Shown: positions 17,093 to 23,778 of the stretch, one piece after another
Layout of the letters: every line of letters starts with the position of its first letter
How positions within the stretch are numbered: the stretch's first letter is position 1
Origin: a virus
Virus record (IMG/VR): IMGVR_UViG_3300044825_000320
Span: 1 to 39,978 of that record
Length of the DNA stretch: 39,978 nt
Strand: one strand, 5' to 3'
Notes under the pieces: model-generated
Seen by the model: the letters and a program-made list of their open reading frames with translations, nothing else
What the model was told of the DNA's origin: nothing
Databases searched by the model: none
Made by a program: the position numbers and the translations under genes

Positions 17093-17746
17093 TTATCTTA
17101 CTTTATGTGCTAGGTTTTTGTCAACAAATATTAAATTTGAACCGCATTTGATTATAGAATAATAACCAACATTGTGCATCAATGTTCGGATGTCCTCTTC
17201 GCTATAAGGTTGGATCTCAACACAAACAACTCTAAACGGGAATCGCCTAAAATCGATGCTCTGTAACACCTCAAAGTCCATGCCTTCAATATCAATCGAT
17301 AATAGGTCAGGTATCCGACGATTCTTTAAAATATGCTCGATAGTGAATATAGGTATCTGTCGAACTTCGGTGATCGAAAACTGCGGATAATCCATCACAA
17401 AGCCTTCAGCAACCTCTTTTATGAAGCTATTTCGACCAGATTCGCCATCAATCATGTAAAAATCCTGAAATCCTGCCTTAATACCAACACCAACATTAAG
17501 GTTAATATCTTGTGGTCTTTGCTCTAGGAACAGTTTATACAGATTTGGATTTGCCTCCACATTAATACCACGAGAACCACTGTCGTAAAGCAGTTTAGTG
17601 TTACTAATATTCTCTGGGTGGTGCGCTCCGAGATCGAGATATGAAGGACAGCTAATACCCAAAGAGTGAAAGACAGCCCTAATAACAATATCATCGCCGT
17701 GTTGTGCATAAGTCTTATCTCCAAAGAGTTGATCAGGATGTGCCAT
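17093..17746 (-). CDS. FkbM-family methyltransferase
   Basis: A 217-residue SAM-dependent methyltransferase. Motif I is SYLDLGAHHPENIS, an acidic strand end (GINVEANPNLYKLF) binds the SAM ribose, and the diagnostic FkbM strand is LLSIDIEGMDFEVLQSIDF, followed by VCVEIQ. FkbM enzymes usually O-methylate sugars or polyketides, so a glycan substrate is likely. The gene sits directly upstream of the polymerase with 4 bases between. Together with the GT9-like gene it suggests surface glycan editing, though the two are 5 kb apart. Confidence 0.87.
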   Translation of the reverse strand: MAHPDQLFGDKTYAQHGDDIVIRAVFHSLGISCPSYLDLGAHHPENISNTKLLYDSGSRGINVEANPNLYKLFLEQRPQDINLNVGVGIKAGFQDFYMIDGESGRNSFIKEVAEGFVMDYPQFSITEVRQIPIFTIEHILKNRRIPDLLSIDIEGMDFEVLQSIDFRRFPFRVVCVEIQPYSEEDIRTLMHNVGYYSIIKCGSNLIFVDKNLAHKVR

Positions 17747-17916
17747 TAATGCTGTCCTTGTGTTGCGCTAATTAACTGATGTCTAAGAGCCTGTATCTCT
17801 GCCATCGCTATCGCTAATTCCGTCAGGTTCTTTACTTCCCGATCCTGAAGTTCTTTGATCTGTTTTTTCAGATCTTCGATGCAAGACTCTCGGTCTTCCG
17901 TCGTCCATGTCGTCAT
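17746..17916 (-). CDS. Small coiled-coil protein
   Basis: 56 residues from the ATG at 17916, with GGAG before it. It is almost entirely a charged helix (CIEDLKKQIKELQDREVKNL...) with heptad-like Leu/Ile spacing, ending in ISATQGQH. The stop overlaps the FkbM start. A frame extending upstream to 17982 has no ribosome site and crosses another gene. Function unknown. Confidence 0.65.
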   Translation of the reverse strand: MTTWTTEDRESCIEDLKKQIKELQDREVKNLTELAIAMAEIQALRHQLISATQGQH

Positions 17917-18094
17917 TTGCTTTCTCCATTTCCATAAGTTGTTCCAGTTGAACAGATTCAGTGGAGGACACTTCCACACCATTCTCTAACTCCTCAATAT
18001 ATGCTTCTAATAATCCAATGTATTCCTTTTGTTTGTAAAGCTCTTCAAGACATCCTTTTGCAAATTCATACACTCTTTTTGTTACATCATCCAC
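17783..18094 (-). CDS. Hypothetical helical protein, GTG start, overlaps the next gene
   Basis: 103 residues from a GTG at 18094 that overlaps the stop of the membrane protein gene. The first ~60 residues are a plausible charged helical protein (KGCLEELYKQKEYIGLLEAY). The last ~45 (Gly/Ser/Asp/Arg-rich) are read out of frame through the coiled-coil gene. This is the second such long overlap in the arm. Confidence is moderate because of the GTG start and the odd tail. Confidence 0.55.
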   Translation of the reverse strand: MDDVTKRVYEFAKGCLEELYKQKEYIGLLEAYIEELENGVEVSSTESVQLEQLMEMEKANDDMDDGRPRVLHRRSEKTDQRTSGSGSKEPDGISDSDGRDTGS

Positions 18095-18294
18095 GAAATC
18101 AATCCCGATAAATAAAAGAATACAGCTACCAATTCAACAATCAAAAGCGGATTGTCTCTTTGCTTCCATCCAGCCCAAGCCCACATTGCACTACCAACAC
18201 CACTAAGAACAATATTCATCGGATAATGGTTAAAACTCGTCAGTGCAATACCGGCTAGGCAGAGATAGGTTGCAATCCACTTTAAGGTTAACAA
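18082..18294 (-). CDS. Small membrane protein, PnuC-like segment
   Basis: 70 residues with three hydrophobic stretches (about 3-20, 27-43 and 49-68). The middle and end (GSAMWAWAGWKQRDNPLLIVE, then LVAVFFYLSGLI) resemble a fragment of PnuC-type nicotinamide riboside transporters or a DUF family of phage membrane proteins. It is much shorter than PnuC (~200), so transport alone is doubtful. The start overlaps the upstream stop. Confidence 0.65.
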   Translation of the reverse strand: MLTLKWIATYLCLAGIALTSFNHYPMNIVLSGVGSAMWAWAGWKQRDNPLLIVELVAVFFYLSGLISWMM

Positions 18295-18611
18295 TCATTT
18301 CTCCATTTGTCAATGGTCAAATCAAGTGCCGTCCCGTCAAGCCATTCCCAAGTGGTCATTTTATTATCGCAAAGAATCACAATCGGGGCATAAGCCGTAG
18401 GCGGAACATCCCAAGCTGAATTGCGAAGCCAAAGGTATCGCTCAGCGTTATTAAAGACTTCTTTATTATCCTGAATCCTACTTAAAACATCTTTATTAAG
18501 TTCTCGCAGGCGTTCAATTTCATTGCAAAGTTCGGTGATTATCTTTCGAGTAACATGATAATCATCATTCTGAGCATACTTCAAAGCTTTTTCTAGTAAA
18601 TCATCTTTCAT
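18288..18611 (-). CDS. Conserved phage protein of unknown function
   Basis: 107 residues. An N-terminal helical coiled coil (EIERLRELNKDVLSRIQ) is followed by NNAERYLWLRNSAW and ends in LDGTALDLTIDKW. This AERYLWLR...LDxAID layout is common among phage hypothetical proteins. Its start overlaps the primase-helicase stop (ATGA). No function is known. Confidence 0.78.
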   Translation of the reverse strand: MKDDLLEKALKYAQNDDYHVTRKIITELCNEIERLRELNKDVLSRIQDNKEVFNNAERYLWLRNSAWDVPPTAYAPIVILCDNKMTTWEWLDGTALDLTIDKWRNDC

Positions 18612-20200
18612 AAGGTTTCCTTTATTTCAAACATTCTTCCGGTAGATGGATTGTAAAGTAAATCACAAGCACCGCCTGTGTAGCCACTAAAGCGATTCTT
18701 TAAAACCCTAACATGAGTAGTGTTTCTCTCAATTGGGTCGGTAGCTTGTCCGTTGCGTTCTAGTCCAATAACGATATCCGATAATTGGGCGATTGAGCCT
18801 GAGCCACGCAACTGAGCCAAGGAAGTTACTGCACCCTCTTCGTGTCCTTTAGCGTCAGGTCGTTTAAGATGGCTAACACAGATTAGGCTGATGCCTGTTT
18901 CCTGAACAAGCATTCTCAATCGGGTCATAATAGCATCAAGAGCTTTGCGTTCATCACCAACATCGCCCCCACTAACAATGATACTAATATGATCAAGAAA
19001 GACATAACCGCATCCAAGTCCTTTTGCCATGTATCTAACACGATTAACGATATTATCAAGAGTGCTACTACCAAAGTGATCAAAAAGATATAACCGATTA
19101 GTTCCCAAAGTTCTATCGAAAGCATCTTTCAACTCCTGTTCAGTAACTTCAACATCTGGCAAATGAATAGGCTTGTCAGCCGCTAATGACATCAGCGATC
19201 TAGCCGTCTTACGCACACCTTCTTCCAAGAACATCATGCCGATATTATCCTCAGTATTATTAACGATGTGCCACACAATTTCCCGCAAGAATTGTGATTT
19301 ACCTAAACCTGACCCTGCAGTTATCATCACTAATTCGCCCTTACGAATGCCATAGGTGAGTTTGTTGATTCCGGCATAGGGATATTCAACCTCCGCTGTA
19401 TCAATCGGCTGAGAAACCACATCCCATAGCGTTCCTCCTTGAATAATACCATCAGGCACATAAGGGTCGGCTTTCCACCAATCTTCAATGAAAGCAGAAT
19501 CAGCCTTGCGTTGGAGATAATCTGATGCATCTTTTAATCCTGTTCGCATCTTCATTAGTTTGACTTTACCGCCAAACAACTCAGCCACCGCTTGAGCCGC
19601 CTTCTGCCCCACTTCATCCATGTCAAAGGCTAAGACAATATTCTCAAATGAATCAATGTATTCGTATTGTGCTTTACAGTCCTTGAGAGCCGACTGTGCC
19701 CCACTTCTGACAGAGACAACAGGATACTTAGCCCCCATCATCTGAAAAGCCGAGAGAGCATCTAACTCGCCCTCGCAGATGGTTAGATAACGACCTCCTT
19801 TCGAGAACAAATTCTGCCCGAACAATGTTGCACCATTGAAGTCGCCTGCGATCAAGAAATTCTTGTTTGCCACTAACCTAGTCTTTACCGCTACTAAATT
19901 ATTGTGTTCATCGTAGTAAGGATAATGATGCTTATTACTTTCTTGCTTTACTCCGTATTTTACGCAAACAGCCGAAGAGATTCCTCGTTCTGGAATCGCA
20001 CTCGTTGCAGACCGCTGATAAAATTCTAAGTCTTTATTCATAGGTTTAGATTCATAAGTTACAGTTCCATCACCTGAGACATAAGCGTTGCACACAAAGC
20101 AATGGGTGTGTCCATCATCATATAGAGCATTGCCATCGCTAGAGCCACACTTGTCGCAAGCAATATGTTTTATAAATTTACTTTTTCTTTCCATTAGCAT
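18608..20200 (-). CDS. Primase-helicase, T7 gp4-like
   Basis: A 530-residue replicative protein. A four-Cys zinc-binding domain (C15, C18, C34, C37) reads the priming site. The TOPRIM primase core has ICEGELDALSA (~141-151) and AFDMDEVGQ (~191-199). The RecA-type hexameric helicase has Walker A GSGLGKS (~296-302), Walker B YVFLDHIS, then ICVSHLKRP and RGSGSIAQLSDIVIGLERN. The ATG at 20200 is chosen over 20227 for its AGGA ribosome site. Length is close to T7 gp4 (566). Confidence 0.93.
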   Translation of the reverse strand: MLMERKSKFIKHIACDKCGSSDGNALYDDGHTHCFVCNAYVSGDGTVTYESKPMNKDLEFYQRSATSAIPERGISSAVCVKYGVKQESNKHHYPYYDEHNNLVAVKTRLVANKNFLIAGDFNGATLFGQNLFSKGGRYLTICEGELDALSAFQMMGAKYPVVSVRSGAQSALKDCKAQYEYIDSFENIVLAFDMDEVGQKAAQAVAELFGGKVKLMKMRTGLKDASDYLQRKADSAFIEDWWKADPYVPDGIIQGGTLWDVVSQPIDTAEVEYPYAGINKLTYGIRKGELVMITAGSGLGKSQFLREIVWHIVNNTEDNIGMMFLEEGVRKTARSLMSLAADKPIHLPDVEVTEQELKDAFDRTLGTNRLYLFDHFGSSTLDNIVNRVRYMAKGLGCGYVFLDHISIIVSGGDVGDERKALDAIMTRLRMLVQETGISLICVSHLKRPDAKGHEEGAVTSLAQLRGSGSIAQLSDIVIGLERNGQATDPIERNTTHVRVLKNRFSGYTGGACDLLYNPSTGRMFEIKETL

Positions 20201-20426
20201 TCTTTTTTCCTGTTTCTTGTAAATCAAGATGAGCCATCATCGCCTTACCGGATACTGTGTTAATCTGATCCGCATATTGGTTTACAGTATCGTGTAAAAA
20301 CCACATTGTCCCGCTTGTTAAATCGTCCTCGTCTGCTGATGCCATTGTTTCTAAGGCATTGGCAAAGCACTCCATGCGATACACAATCGTATCTAAATCG
20401 TTGCTAATATCATAAAACTTACTCAT
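20178..20426 (-). CDS. Small helical phage protein
   Basis: 82 residues, helical and acidic in the first two thirds (DLDTIVYRMECFANALETM, SGTMWFLHDTVNQYADQI), with a basic Lys/Gly/Asn tail. An AGGAG site lies about 10 bases before the ATG. It overlaps the primase-helicase start by 23 bases. Unknown function. Confidence 0.75.
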   Translation of the reverse strand: MSKFYDISNDLDTIVYRMECFANALETMASADEDDLTSGTMWFLHDTVNQYADQINTVSGKAMMAHLDLQETGKKNANGKKK

Positions 20427-20494
20427 ATTTATAACTCCTAGGTTGTAAAATGTAATATAAATGTATCCTTATAGGTTATAACGCAACATAAGCA

Positions 20495-20725
20495 TTACCT
20501 TACATCGATAACCCCTTGCACACGAACCCTCCAAGGGTATTCCTTTTCAATCCAAAAACAGCGATAAACTCCATTCTTAACGCTAAGCCATGCTTCATAG
20601 CGTTCATACTTACCGGTGAAGTCATCGCACCCGCTATGATCGAACTCAACACGACTAGCGACTGTGCCAACGAACACACCAAAGGCAAACGCTGACAGAA
20701 TGAATGCTCTCATTAAAATAGACAT
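20495..20725 (-). CDS. Small exported protein with signal peptide
   Basis: About 76 residues from the ATG at 20725; 20743 and 20713 are alternatives. The N-terminus is a signal peptide or anchor (MRAFILSAFAFGVFVG after a short lead). The remainder has a Cys pair (SGCDDF ... YRCFWIEKEYPW) and is likely to be folded in the periplasm. Such small exported early proteins may alter the envelope, for example in superinfection exclusion; that is inference. Confidence 0.7.
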   Translation of the reverse strand: MSILMRAFILSAFAFGVFVGTVASRVEFDHSGCDDFTGKYERYEAWLSVKNGVYRCFWIEKEYPWRVRVQGVIDVR

Positions 20726-20892
20726 TCGCCTAGCCTTTCCCATGCTTCTTTAAATGGATTTGGTTTCACTCGTTGATTGACCTTAATCCAAAAACTAGGG
20801 TCTAACTTACAATGCTCTTGTGCTTCTTGCTTAGTCGCAAAGCATCGCACAATTTCGTTATATTCGTCCCTTACCTCAAAACGGAGTTTCAT
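20713..20892 (-). CDS. Small hypothetical protein
   Basis: 59 residues from the ATG at 20892, chosen for its GAGG site six bases upstream. The pattern LRFEVRDEYNEIVRCFATKQEAQEHC, strand-turn-strand-helix, is typical of small phage proteins that look like single-domain DNA- or protein-binding folds. It overlaps both neighbours. Confidence 0.7.
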   Translation of the reverse strand: MKLRFEVRDEYNEIVRCFATKQEAQEHCKLDPSFWIKVNQRVKPNPFKEAWERLGECLF

Positions 20893-21052
20893 CTTTATCC
20901 TCATTGACAGCCCGTTGAACCAATCGATTTACCTTATCAGCGATAGCGACATCAAGATCAGCCATAACACGATCATAGCCATAATCGCCAATTAGGTCGA
21001 CCATGTCCATCAAAATAAAGTGATACCGAGCTTCTTCGTTATGCGACATCAT
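20876..21052 (-). CDS. Small acidic hypothetical protein
   Basis: 58 residues from the ATG at 21052, with GGAGGA well placed. Helical (ARYHFILMDMVDLIGDYGYD, then MADLDVAIADKVNRLV), ending in DKDETPF. The stop lies inside the next gene. No known family. A ~200-base non-coding stretch precedes it, so it may start a sub-operon. Confidence 0.72.
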   Translation of the reverse strand: MMSHNEEARYHFILMDMVDLIGDYGYDRVMADLDVAIADKVNRLVQRAVNEDKDETPF

Positions 21053-21088
21053 AAACAGTTCCTCCAATGATTGAGACAATATCACACA

Positions 21089-21157
21089 TTAGTTACAAAA
21101 ACAACGACATAAATACAACACAATGCTATTGACAAAATTAACATTCTATGCTACCCT
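21089..21157. promoter_or_regulatory. Short non-coding element resembling the leader at 22.2 kb
   Basis: The 208-base gap 21053-21260 holds no convincing gene. TTAGTTACA (21089-21097), AACGACATAAAT and a TTGACA (21129-21134) recur in the same order as at 22200-22242 (TTAGTTACA, AACGA, ACATAAAT, TTGTCAA). Shared order suggests a common control element for two sub-operons of the - arm. A + strand reading TTGACA-N17-TACCCT is weak and antisense. AT-rich palindromes such as TCTCTAGAGA follow. Confidence 0.35.
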
Positions 21158-21260
21158 CATCTTTATAGACTCTGCTCTGTTCTTTAGATCTCTAGAGAAT
21201 TAGAGTTTAAATAATAGTTTAAATAAGAGAACTATATTACCTATAAAGGTCTTTATTGCA

Positions 21261-21506
21261 TTAACGATCTTCATAGGTATCTCCATTGAAATCGCTTAAG
21301 TCGATAGAATCTTCATAGTAATCAAAGTTCTCCTCTGGGCTAGGCATCTCAGTCTCATGTAAGAGATCTTTCCGGTCAATCGTTGGAATCAGTATTTCCA
21401 AACCAATGTAGCATTCTTGACACATATCCAAATACTGTCCGTCAAGGGTTTTCCGAGTAGCCTCATAGTCATTCAATAATTTATCACATACTGTGCAGTG
21501 CATCAT
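21261..21506 (-). CDS. Small zinc-finger protein with acidic tail
   Basis: 81 residues. The N-terminal half is a CxxC...CxxC zinc finger (MHCTVCDKLL, then DMCQECYIGL), a pattern found in many phage early proteins. The C-terminal half is strongly acidic (EENFDYYEDSIDLSDF). The start overlaps the stop of the exported Cys-rich gene. It could bind host transcription or translation factors, but nothing shows which. Confidence 0.78.
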   Translation of the reverse strand: MMHCTVCDKLLNDYEATRKTLDGQYLDMCQECYIGLEILIPTIDRKDLLHETEMPSPEENFDYYEDSIDLSDFNGDTYEDR

Positions 21507-21652
21507 AACCTCTCGCAGTTAATATATTTACCATCAGAGCAGATAAAGCAAACCATCGACCCATTCGGTGTATCGATTATGACACTTCGGCAGGCATAAG
21601 CATAGGTCGATAACACCATTGTGGTTACTAAAGCCAATAATTTAGTTTTCAT
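21503..21652 (-). CDS. 49-residue exported Cys-rich protein
   Basis: A signal peptide MKTKLLALVTTMVLSTYAYA with a typical A-x-A cleavage site is followed by a 29-residue mature part containing four Cys (ACRS, VCFICSDG, NCERL), probably two disulfides in the periplasm. GAGGTAAATA precedes the ATG. It overlaps both neighbours by a few bases. Confidence 0.78.
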   Translation of the reverse strand: MKTKLLALVTTMVLSTYAYACRSVIIDTPNGSMVCFICSDGKYINCERL

Positions 21653-21830
21653 TATTTACCTCTTCAACTAATTCTACATCTTCAATATCCCAATCGCCAT
21701 ATTGAAACTCTTTCCAATCTACATCGCCTTCGTAAGCGATCTCTTGAGCCTCTTCTGCGGATTCTGCCTCGATTATTGTTTTAGAATAGACTAATTGACT
21801 GCAAACCACTCTATACAGATTCTTTTTCAT
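21642..21830 (-). CDS. DpnD/PcfM-like small protein
   Basis: 62 residues from the ATG at 21830; a longer frame from 21935 runs through another gene. The pattern YRVVCSQLVYSKTIIEAESAEEAQEIA followed by acidic WKEFQYGDWDIEDVELVEE resembles DpnD/PcfM-like domains, common in phages and plasmids with unclear function. GAGG lies 9 bases before the start. Confidence 0.7.
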   Translation of the reverse strand: MKKNLYRVVCSQLVYSKTIIEAESAEEAQEIAYEGDVDWKEFQYGDWDIEDVELVEEVNNEN

Positions 21831-21987
21831 TTTTGTAAGCCTCTCTAGCGTTGTGAATATTAAGCCATAAATCAAATATCTCTTTGTCGGACAATCTCCA
21901 GAGATGATGCTGGTATTCCGGTGATGTCTTACCATTTAGGTAACCCAAGTCCTTCCAAATCTCGTATTGCAGTTCACTTCTAGTCAT
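21811..21987 (-). CDS. 58-residue hypothetical protein
   Basis: It begins MTRSELQYEIWKDLGYLNG and continues with a Trp/His-rich helical region (EYQHHLWRLSDKEIFDLWLN). A GGGAGAGTAAAGC leader gives a good ribosome site and overlaps the upstream stop region. The 3' end overlaps the DpnD-like gene by 20 bases. No known family. Confidence 0.75.
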   Translation of the reverse strand: MTRSELQYEIWKDLGYLNGKTSPEYQHHLWRLSDKEIFDLWLNIHNAREAYKNEKESV

Positions 21988-21990
21988 GCT

Positions 21991-22182
21991 TTACTCTCCC
22001 ATTCCATTGTCGTCATCAGTGCCAAATTCAAATAAAAACCACTCTAAATATTCTTGAGCTTCTCCTTCAGTTTCAAACCATTCATTATCTAATACTTCTT
22101 TTTCATCGAGATCGTATACATACCATGTATTTAACTCGTCTGGGTGATACTCTTGCCTTACTTCTAGGTTATATAACTTCAT
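21991..22182 (-). CDS. Small acidic protein, first gene of the replication arm
   Basis: 63 residues: MKLYNLEVRQEYHPDE, then WYVYDLDEKEVLD and an acidic, aromatic C-terminus (AQEYLEWFLFEFGTDDDN). CGAAAGGATTTAATT before the ATG supplies the ribosome site. It is the first gene after the long non-coding region and so the probable start of the main early transcript. The acidic surface would suit a DNA mimic or host-factor inhibitor, but this is inference. Confidence 0.75.
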   Translation of the reverse strand: MKLYNLEVRQEYHPDELNTWYVYDLDEKEVLDNEWFETEGEAQEYLEWFLFEFGTDDDNGMGE

Positions 22183-22214
22183 AATTAAATCCTTTCGTGT
22201 TAGTTACAACGATG

Positions 22215-22242
22215 TCAGTATTACATAAATTTGATTTGTCAA
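22215..22242 (-). promoter_or_regulatory. Candidate promoter for the replication arm
   Basis: On the - strand TTGACA (22237-22242) is a perfect -35. Sixteen bases on lies TACTGA (22215-22220), a poor -10. The predicted start would be about 25 bases before the ATG at 22182. The weak -10 may mean an activator is needed, perhaps one acting at the three repeats just upstream. Confidence 0.4.
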
Positions 22243-22263
22243 CATTAGGATAAACCCTAATCC

Positions 22264-22358
22264 ACCATTTAGGTTACATAGAGGTCGTATCGAATTCATT
22301 ACCATTGAGGTTACATAGTAATTTCTCGGATCGATTTATCTACCATTGAGGTTACATA
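22264..22358. repeat. Three iteron-like direct repeats
   Basis: ACCATTGAGGTTACATA is found at 22301-22317 and 22342-22358, and as ACCATTTAGGTTACATA (one change) at 22264-22280. Start-to-start spacing is 37 and 41 bases, near 3.5-4 helical turns. Shorter ATTACATAA copies lie at about 22220 and 22362. They sit just upstream of the early promoter in AT-rich DNA: candidate protein-binding sites for origin function or transcription control. Confidence 0.75.
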
Positions 22359-22414
22359 AGAATTACATAAAGTCAATACCCTAATTTCATAATATAAAAT
22401 ATAGGTAAAATTTA

Positions 22415-22432
22415 CAGCTGAAAACCTAGGGT
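22415..22432 (+). repeat. 18-bp inverted repeat, left copy
   Basis: CAGCTGAAAACCTAGGGT occurs here and, in opposite orientation, at 25334-25351. The two copies flank the amidoligase cassette about 2.9 kb apart. The match is exact over 18 bases and ends abruptly on both sides. It contains CAGCTG and CCTAGG palindromes. Confidence 0.75.
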
Positions 22433-22462
22433 AAACCCTAATTCAATTTTAAGGGCATTTTT

Positions 22463-22658
22463 AGGGCTTTACAGCTGTTTTTTAAGTTTAGGCTATATAG
22501 ATATTCCCAATGCCTAAAAAACGGCTTATAGATCGTTTTAAGGGCTTTAAATTGGTATTGATTAGCTAGAATAGGGCTTTAGGGCTTGAATACAGGGCTT
22601 TAGAGAATAAAAAAACCCTGATCCATACAGCGATCAGGGCTAAAGGGTTTAAGGGCTT
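22463..22658. repeat. Cluster of six AGGGCTT words around a terminator
   Basis: AGGGCTT occurs at 22463, 22541, 22573, 22581, 22594 and 22652 on the + strand, four of them followed by T. Between them lies AT-rich DNA with no gene. Spacing is irregular, so this is not a CRISPR. They could be binding sites, or simple sequence drift in an untranslated region. Confidence 0.55.
22609..22639 (-). terminator. Rho-independent terminator of the amidoligase cassette
   Basis: Read on the - strand: CCCTGATC (22632-22639), an 8-base loop, GATCAGGG (22616-22623), then seven T (22609-22615). The 8-bp perfect stem and U-tract are textbook. It lies 84 bases after the amidotransferase stop and would separate that operon from the replication arm. 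Confidence 0.88.
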
Positions 22659-22722
22659 ACAGCTTTAATAGAGAAATATTAGAAATATCAATAATCGAAT
22701 CCTGAGTATAAAGGCATAAATC

Positions 22723-23748
22723 CTAGAAATAAGCGATCTCATTTTCTGCCCTTGCGATCTTAGATTCTTCATTAGATAGCCATTCAAATATTGATTTGGC
22801 ATAACTAAAATCCGATATTGATCGGATAAAAGTATTTTCATCTACTTGATTATCTAAAACCATTACACACAAATCCTGAAAACTTAACATACCAAATTTA
22901 GAAATAAATCGTTTAGCTTGAGTGTATGAAAGAGATCCGGCTTTGTCATAACCCAATTCAAAAAACTCATTTACAGCGATATCAATTTCATTATCAATAT
23001 AGGTATTAGCATTATCAATAGAATTTTCAGAGTAATAGCTTTTATACGGATAAGAATAAGAATAGTCATAAGGGTATGAATAAGACCCATAACTTAATTT
23101 AGGTTTATCCGGATTCTCTAAAATCTGAGATTCCCAGAGTTTTAGATCGTTTTCTTGCTTATCACTCGCTGAATTACTAGCACTCCATGCGTAAGTATTA
23201 CTGAGCCATAAACCTGCCCAATATACTCCCTGATCCTGATTTATGACAGCTGTTCGACCTAGATTATCCATTAGCACAAATTTATTAGATGTCCCAATAT
23301 GATCTGAAATGATGTCATTAAATGCGGGACTAAATGCAAAATCAGGATTCTTATAGAGCATTGGATAGAGATAATCCTTGATGTAATGCCATGTATCAGA
23401 TTTAGAGATATCGGCTTTATTATCTGTATGTAATATGCCATTGTGCATAAGCCATAAATCAATGCCATGATCTGCTTTATTCAGTATTTCGTATGGGTGG
23501 CAGTTGATAAGATCAATGTGCCCATGAGTTTTCATTCTTAAATGAAATGCACAATCGTATCCAAATATATGCTTTTCATAAAAGTTTATAAAATCATCTG
23601 CATCTTTCGGCAAAATTTTCTCTACGATCAATTCATTATTTTCTGATCGCATAACCCCTATGCCATCTGCATTATAAGAATAAAAATCTTTTAACCATTC
23701 ATGGGTTAATTTAGGGCTTACTTTAGATTGTGTAACTAATAGACACAT
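22723..23748 (-). CDS. Class II glutamine amidotransferase-like protein
   Basis: A 341-residue Ntn-type enzyme predicted to release ammonia from glutamine. After Met removal Cys2 (MCLL) is the nucleophile. NADGIGV (26-32), FHLRMKTHG (68-76, the Gln-binding Arg loop) and LMHNGIL (100-106) complete the site. A Ser/Tyr/Pro-rich low-complexity linker (~218-240) precedes a helical C-terminal region with no known domain. AAAAAGGA lies before the ATG. The gene follows the amidoligase gene by 30 bases in the same operon, implying that it feeds nitrogen to the ligase or shares its substrate. The DNA is visibly AT-rich. Confidence 0.83.
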   Translation of the reverse strand: MCLLVTQSKVSPKLTHEWLKDFYSYNADGIGVMRSENNELIVEKILPKDADDFINFYEKHIFGYDCAFHLRMKTHGHIDLINCHPYEILNKADHGIDLWLMHNGILHTDNKADISKSDTWHYIKDYLYPMLYKNPDFAFSPAFNDIISDHIGTSNKFVLMDNLGRTAVINQDQGVYWAGLWLSNTYAWSASNSASDKQENDLKLWESQILENPDKPKLSYGSYSYPYDYSYSYPYKSYYSENSIDNANTYIDNEIDIAVNEFFELGYDKAGSLSYTQAKRFISKFGMLSFQDLCVMVLDNQVDENTFIRSISDFSYAKSIFEWLSNEESKIARAENEIAYF

Positions 23749-23778
23749 AATATTAAATTCCTTTTTAAGTTGAGTTGA

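Noticed and set aside
18082-18294. Full PnuC transporter
   Set aside because: Only 70 residues; the similarity is limited to one or two membrane segments.
21129-21157. + strand promoter TTGACA-N17-TACCCT
   Set aside because: Poor -10 and no + strand gene follows; antisense use cannot be supported.
22463-22658. AGGGCTT repeats as a CRISPR array
   Set aside because: Units are seven or eight bases with irregular spacing and no spacers.
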